Positions 60,962 through 64,000 of a stretch of DNA of 64,000 nt are shown here, piece after piece; the stretch's first letter is position 1, and each line of letters starts with the position of its first letter. This DNA is from Alistipes sp. (GTDB lineage: Bacteria; Bacteroidota; Bacteroidia; Bacteroidales; Rikenellaceae). The position numbers and the translations under genes were made by a program. The notes under the pieces were generated by a model. That model searched no databases. It was not told the DNA's origin and was given only the letters and a program-made list of their open reading frames with translations. The stretch lies in assembly GCA_017935185.1 (NCBI GenBank), contig JAGBIC010000023.1, forward strand, positions 1 to 64,000. Direction: 5' to 3'.

Positions 60962-63358
60962 ATGAAAATCAAAAACATTTTACTTCTTAATGCAATTCTA
61001 TTTTTGGGCTTTGCTGCAAACGCCCAGAATGTGAAGGGTGTGGTGTCGGCAGCCGAAGGTGACGAACCTTTAATCGGTGCGTCGGTATATTGGCTTAACA
61101 CCTCAATTGGCGTGGCTACCGATATCAATGGTGCGTATGAACTATATCGCGTCAAGGGCTACGATAAACTTGTTGCCACATATGTAGGCTATAAAAATGA
61201 CACTATTCAGGTCGCTGCCGGTGTCAGTGAGGTGAATTTTAAACTTAAGAGCGATACCGAAATCGAGGAGGTTGTTGTTCAGAGCAATCTAGGTAATTAT
61301 ATCAAGCGTGACGGAGTGCTGAAGGGCGAAACCATATCGTTTGCCGGCCTTTGTAAGATGGCATGCTGTAACCTTGCCGAGAGCTTCGAAAATTCTGCAT
61401 CGGTAACAGTAGGTTATAGCGATGCTATTTCTGGCGCGCGTCAAATCAAGATGCTTGGCCTTACGGGTACTTATACCCAGATTCTCGATGAAAATCGCCC
61501 TATTATGCGTGGTTTGAGTGCCCCATATGGGTTGAACTATACTCCGGGAATGTGGCTTAATTCTATACAAGTTTCAAAGGGAGTTTCATCTGTAACGGCC
61601 GGCCATGAGGCCATTACGGGCCAGATCAATATGGAGCATCGCAAACCGACCGACGAGGAGCGTTTGTTCCTGAACCTCTATTTCGATAGTGAATTACGTC
61701 CCGAGATCAACTTGTCGTCGGCAATACCCCTCACACCCGACAAGAGTTTGTCGACTGTTATTTTGGCGCATGGTTCATTGGATACTCATGCCCATGATCG
61801 TAATAAAGATTCATTCCGCGACCTTCCTCAAACGCAGCAGATAAACATCGCCAATAAGTGGTTGTGGCAGACTGCCGGTGGTACGCAGGTGCGTTGGGGC
61901 TGGAAATATGTTAACGAGAATCGTTTGGGTGGTCAGGTCGATTATAAGAAGTCGATGCGTGAGGATATGGAGCAGAGCCTTTCGATGTATGGCTCGCATA
62001 TGAACAACAATGGCGTGAATGCCTATTTTAAGCTGGGAACGCCCGTTGGTGCAGCTGTGTTTGATTCCGAGACCGAGGAGGAGTATCGCTCGAATATTGC
62101 TTTTGTTGCCGATTATAACTATTTCCGCGAAGATGCCTATTTCGGCTTGAACGATTACGATGGTCACGATAGCGCATGGTGGCTGAATCTTATGTATGCA
62201 CACTATTTCTCGACTCGTTCATCAATGATTTTTGGCGCCTCGGCTTCAATATCCAACGGCAATGAAGATATTATGAACAATATCATCGAGGCGCATCCCA
62301 CCACAAGCGCGGCTCCCGATCCCAAGAATCGCTGGAGTAGCTTTACAAATAATCGCATGCGTTATTTCGAGCCGGGTGTATATGCCGAGTATACCTATAA
62401 CCTGCCTGAGAAGTTCTCGCTGGTTCTGGGCCTGCGTGGAGATTGGTTGGGTGCCGAGAATCGTGCCGGTAAAACTGCCGATGCCCAATCAAATATGTTA
62501 CATTATACCCCCAAAGAGTATTTTGCATTGACGCCCCGTTCGCATATGCGCTGGAATATCACTCCGTCTACTGTTTTACGTGCTTCGGTGGGACTGGGTT
62601 ATCGCCGCGCAAGCATTATAACCGATAACGTGTGGATGTTGGCAACGGGTCGCAAGGCATTGGTTGGAGATTTGAATGATGATGTCGAAAAAGCGCTCAC
62701 TGCCGGAGGTAGCCTCACGCAATATATTAAATTGGGTGGTTACGATGATGCAACTTTGAGCTTCGATTATTTCCGCACACAACTTTACAACACGGTTCTT
62801 GCCGATCAGGAGTTGGGTCACGCTGGCGGTACTCCAGATGATGAGATTTGGATCTACAATACCGATGGCCGTTCATTTACCGATACCTATCAAGTCGATT
62901 TTCAGTGGACACCCGTTCAGGGCCTCGATATTTTTGCCACCTATCGCTATACCAATGCCAAGGTGAGCCTTATGCGTGACGGTGTGGCACATCTTGTCGA
63001 GCGTCCGCTCACAAGCCGCTATAAGACCTTGCTGAATGTCCAATATGCTACCCCGTATCGTCGTTGGGTGTTTGATGTTACAGCCCAATATAACGGCCCG
63101 ATGCGCCGCCCATCGCTTGATGGCGATATTACTCGTGCCGATATGTCGCCTGCCTATCCGATGTTCTATGCTCAAGTGAGCCACAAGGTGCGTGATGTCG
63201 AGATATATGTAGGTTGCGAGAATATTGCCAACTATATGCAGAAAGACCCTATTCTCAACCCTGCAAACCCATTCTCGCCGGCATTTAACTCGTCGAGCGT
63301 GTGGGGCCCGCTGATGGGACGAAAATTCTATATCGGATTGCGATATAACCTTTATTAA
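60962..63358 (+). CDS. TonB-dependent receptor, probable metal or metallo-compound importer
   Basis: 798 residues with a signal peptide (cleavage near ANA-Q, 22). Residues ~23-95 are a carboxypeptidase-D-like domain (VKGVVSAAEGDEPLIGASVYW). The plug (~100-240) contains CKMACCNLAESFENSASV, then QIKMLGLTGTYTQILDENRP and GHEAITGQINMEHRKP. The rest is a 22-strand barrel ending FYIGLRYNLY. The CxxxCC in the plug is unusual for carbohydrate SusC-type receptors, and there is no SusD partner gene. Neighbouring His/Cys-rich and HMA proteins point to a metal ligand. The ligand itself is inference. Confidence 0.85.
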   Translation: MKIKNILLLNAILFLGFAANAQNVKGVVSAAEGDEPLIGASVYWLNTSIGVATDINGAYELYRVKGYDKLVATYVGYKNDTIQVAAGVSEVNFKLKSDTEIEEVVVQSNLGNYIKRDGVLKGETISFAGLCKMACCNLAESFENSASVTVGYSDAISGARQIKMLGLTGTYTQILDENRPIMRGLSAPYGLNYTPGMWLNSIQVSKGVSSVTAGHEAITGQINMEHRKPTDEERLFLNLYFDSELRPEINLSSAIPLTPDKSLSTVILAHGSLDTHAHDRNKDSFRDLPQTQQINIANKWLWQTAGGTQVRWGWKYVNENRLGGQVDYKKSMREDMEQSLSMYGSHMNNNGVNAYFKLGTPVGAAVFDSETEEEYRSNIAFVADYNYFREDAYFGLNDYDGHDSAWWLNLMYAHYFSTRSSMIFGASASISNGNEDIMNNIIEAHPTTSAAPDPKNRWSSFTNNRMRYFEPGVYAEYTYNLPEKFSLVLGLRGDWLGAENRAGKTADAQSNMLHYTPKEYFALTPRSHMRWNITPSTVLRASVGLGYRRASIITDNVWMLATGRKALVGDLNDDVEKALTAGGSLTQYIKLGGYDDATLSFDYFRTQLYNTVLADQELGHAGGTPDDEIWIYNTDGRSFTDTYQVDFQWTPVQGLDIFATYRYTNAKVSLMRDGVAHLVERPLTSRYKTLLNVQYATPYRRWVFDVTAQYNGPMRRPSLDGDITRADMSPAYPMFYAQVSHKVRDVEIYVGCENIANYMQKDPILNPANPFSPAFNSSSVWGPLMGRKFYIGLRYNLY

Positions 63359-63392
63359 CAGAAAAATATTAACACACAAAAACCAATAAACT

Positions 63393-63698
63393 ATGAAAAA
63401 GATTGTAATGATTTGCCTATTGGCAGTAATGGGATTCGGTCTCTCTGACGCTATGGCACAGAAGAAGAATGCAGCGTTGAAAACAACTGTTTTTATCACA
63501 GATGTTGATTGCGAGAATTGTGCAAAGAAGATTGATAATTCGCTTCCTTTCCAGAAGGGTGTCAAGGAGGTGAAGGTAGATGTTCCGTCAAAGACTGTGA
63601 CTGTCACCTATGATGCAACCAAGTCGAGCGATGCTGCTATTATCAAGGCTTTGAAAAAGGTTAAGATAAATGCAGAGGTCGCTCCTGCGAAGAAATAA
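63393..63698 (+). CDS. Secreted heavy-metal-associated (HMA) domain protein
   Basis: 101 residues. A signal peptide (MKKIVMICLLAVMGFGLSDAMA, 1-22) precedes a single HMA ferredoxin-like fold (~28-95). The metal motif CENC is in ITDVDCENCAKKIDNSL, in place of the usual GMTCxxC. VKVDVPSKTVTVTYD is the second strand pair. Sec export places it in the periplasm, where it could hand Cu, Zn or Hg ions on. It follows the TonB receptor by 34 bases and ends at terminator 63715-63749. Confidence 0.9.
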   Translation: MKKIVMICLLAVMGFGLSDAMAQKKNAALKTTVFITDVDCENCAKKIDNSLPFQKGVKEVKVDVPSKTVTVTYDATKSSDAAIIKALKKVKINAEVAPAKK

Positions 63699-63714
63699 AC
63701 CTCTTGAGTAAAGC

Positions 63715-63749
63715 AAGCCCCGACTGTGAAAAGGTCGGGGCTTTTTTGT
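63715..63749. terminator. Terminator of the metal locus
   Basis: AAGCCCCGAC (63715-63724) and GTCGGGGCTT (63734-63743) enclose a 9-base loop, followed by TTTT on the plus strand. The gene on the other strand ends at 63756, so it may serve both. Confidence 0.88.
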
Positions 63750-63755
63750 CGTAAT

Positions 63756-63995
63756 TTATTTGATTTTGCGAATGCGTATTCGATGGCGAATATAGCTGTC
63801 GGCGAGTAGCAATGATAGCATGAGAATGGCTGTCCATCCCCATGTGGAGATGGCTTCGGCCAAATAATCCAACTCCAATGATGGTATCTCAAATTGCGGA
63901 CGATAGTCGAATATTTTGTTAAAATCAAATGTGAAATATTTCGAGGTGACATATCCGCCTGCGCCAAGGAATGCCGTTATTAATACGATATACAT
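63756..63995 (-). CDS. Membrane protein fragment at the right edge, unidentified
   Basis: 79 residues visible, with hydrophobic segments at 1-22 (MYIVLITAFLGAGGYVTS) and ~50-65 (GWTAILMLSLLLADSY) and a basic tail (RHRIRIRKIK) facing the cytoplasm. The ATG at 63995 may be internal, because the frame stays open to the window edge (CTG precedes it), so this is probably the C-terminus of a longer membrane protein. No family is recognised. Confidence 0.5.
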   Translation of the reverse strand: MYIVLITAFLGAGGYVTSKYFTFDFNKIFDYRPQFEIPSLELDYLAEAISTWGWTAILMLSLLLADSYIRHRIRIRKIK

Positions 63996-64000
63996 CAGCC

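Overview
The window is chromosomal DNA of an anaerobic member of the Bacteroidales (phylum Bacteroidota). The evidence is direct. Many genes are preceded by the Bacteroidetes-type promoter TTTG-N19/20-TAnnTTTG, Shine-Dalgarno sequences are largely absent, and the gene content is typical of the group: DUF4290, DUF4369/TlpA-like lipoprotein, PspC/DUF2807 operon, pyruvate:ferredoxin oxidoreductase, secreted glycoside hydrolases. A GHMP-type homoserine kinase (thrB) argues mildly against Bacteroides itself. A Rikenellaceae/Alistipes-like relative is plausible, but I cannot fix the family from sequence alone. No insertion sequences, phage genes, CRISPR arrays or rRNA operons were seen.

Layout. 1-5.3 kb: the end of an unknown gene, an initiator tRNA-fMet, and a five-gene heterodisulfide-reductase-like operon (HdrC, HdrB, HdrA, small ferredoxin-like protein, membrane cytochrome b/HdrD fusion) that looks like an electron-transfer complex ending at the quinone pool. 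5.4-12.8 kb: GH127-like and GH43-like glycosidases downstream of a housekeeping run (TlpA-like lipoprotein, lpxH, thyA, folA), then DUF4290. 12.9-19.6 kb: an unusual sigma-54 activator, gph, nhaC, a glycosyltransferase, a GH28 pectinase and pfkA. 19.7-23.6 kb: a PspC-PadR-DUF2807-PspC envelope operon. 23.7-27.2 kb: a split LysO transporter and a GH2 beta-galactosidase-like enzyme. 27.3-33.7 kb: metF-metH and a CotH-domain lipoprotein. 33.8-43.3 kb: GNAT, ROK, fabD, a CBM48/esterase, miaB, a YitT protein, plsY and an acyl-CoA synthetase. 43.4-49.7 kb: a pair of M16 peptidases and nifJ. 50-53.2 kb: a small outer-membrane barrel and the threonine operon thrBC, preceded by an Ile/Thr-rich leader peptide. 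53.4-56.2 kb: rplM-rpsI-rpsB-tsf. 56.2-60.1 kb: recQ, a DEDDy exonuclease and rlmI. 60.2-63.7 kb: a probable metal-handling locus (PqqD-like protein, His/Cys-rich membrane protein, TonB-dependent receptor, secreted HMA protein).

Themes. The cell ferments sugars (pfkA, nifJ) and degrades plant or host glycans with exported enzymes (GH127, GH43, GH28, GH2, esterase). It appears to move reducing equivalents through an Hdr-like complex. The items I would examine first are the Hdr-like operon, the 60.2-63.7 kb metal locus, the leader peptide ahead of thrBC, the sigma-54 activator that lacks both a standard receiver and a DNA-binding domain, and a family of near-identical terminator hairpins repeated at three sites between 49.7 and 56.2 kb.
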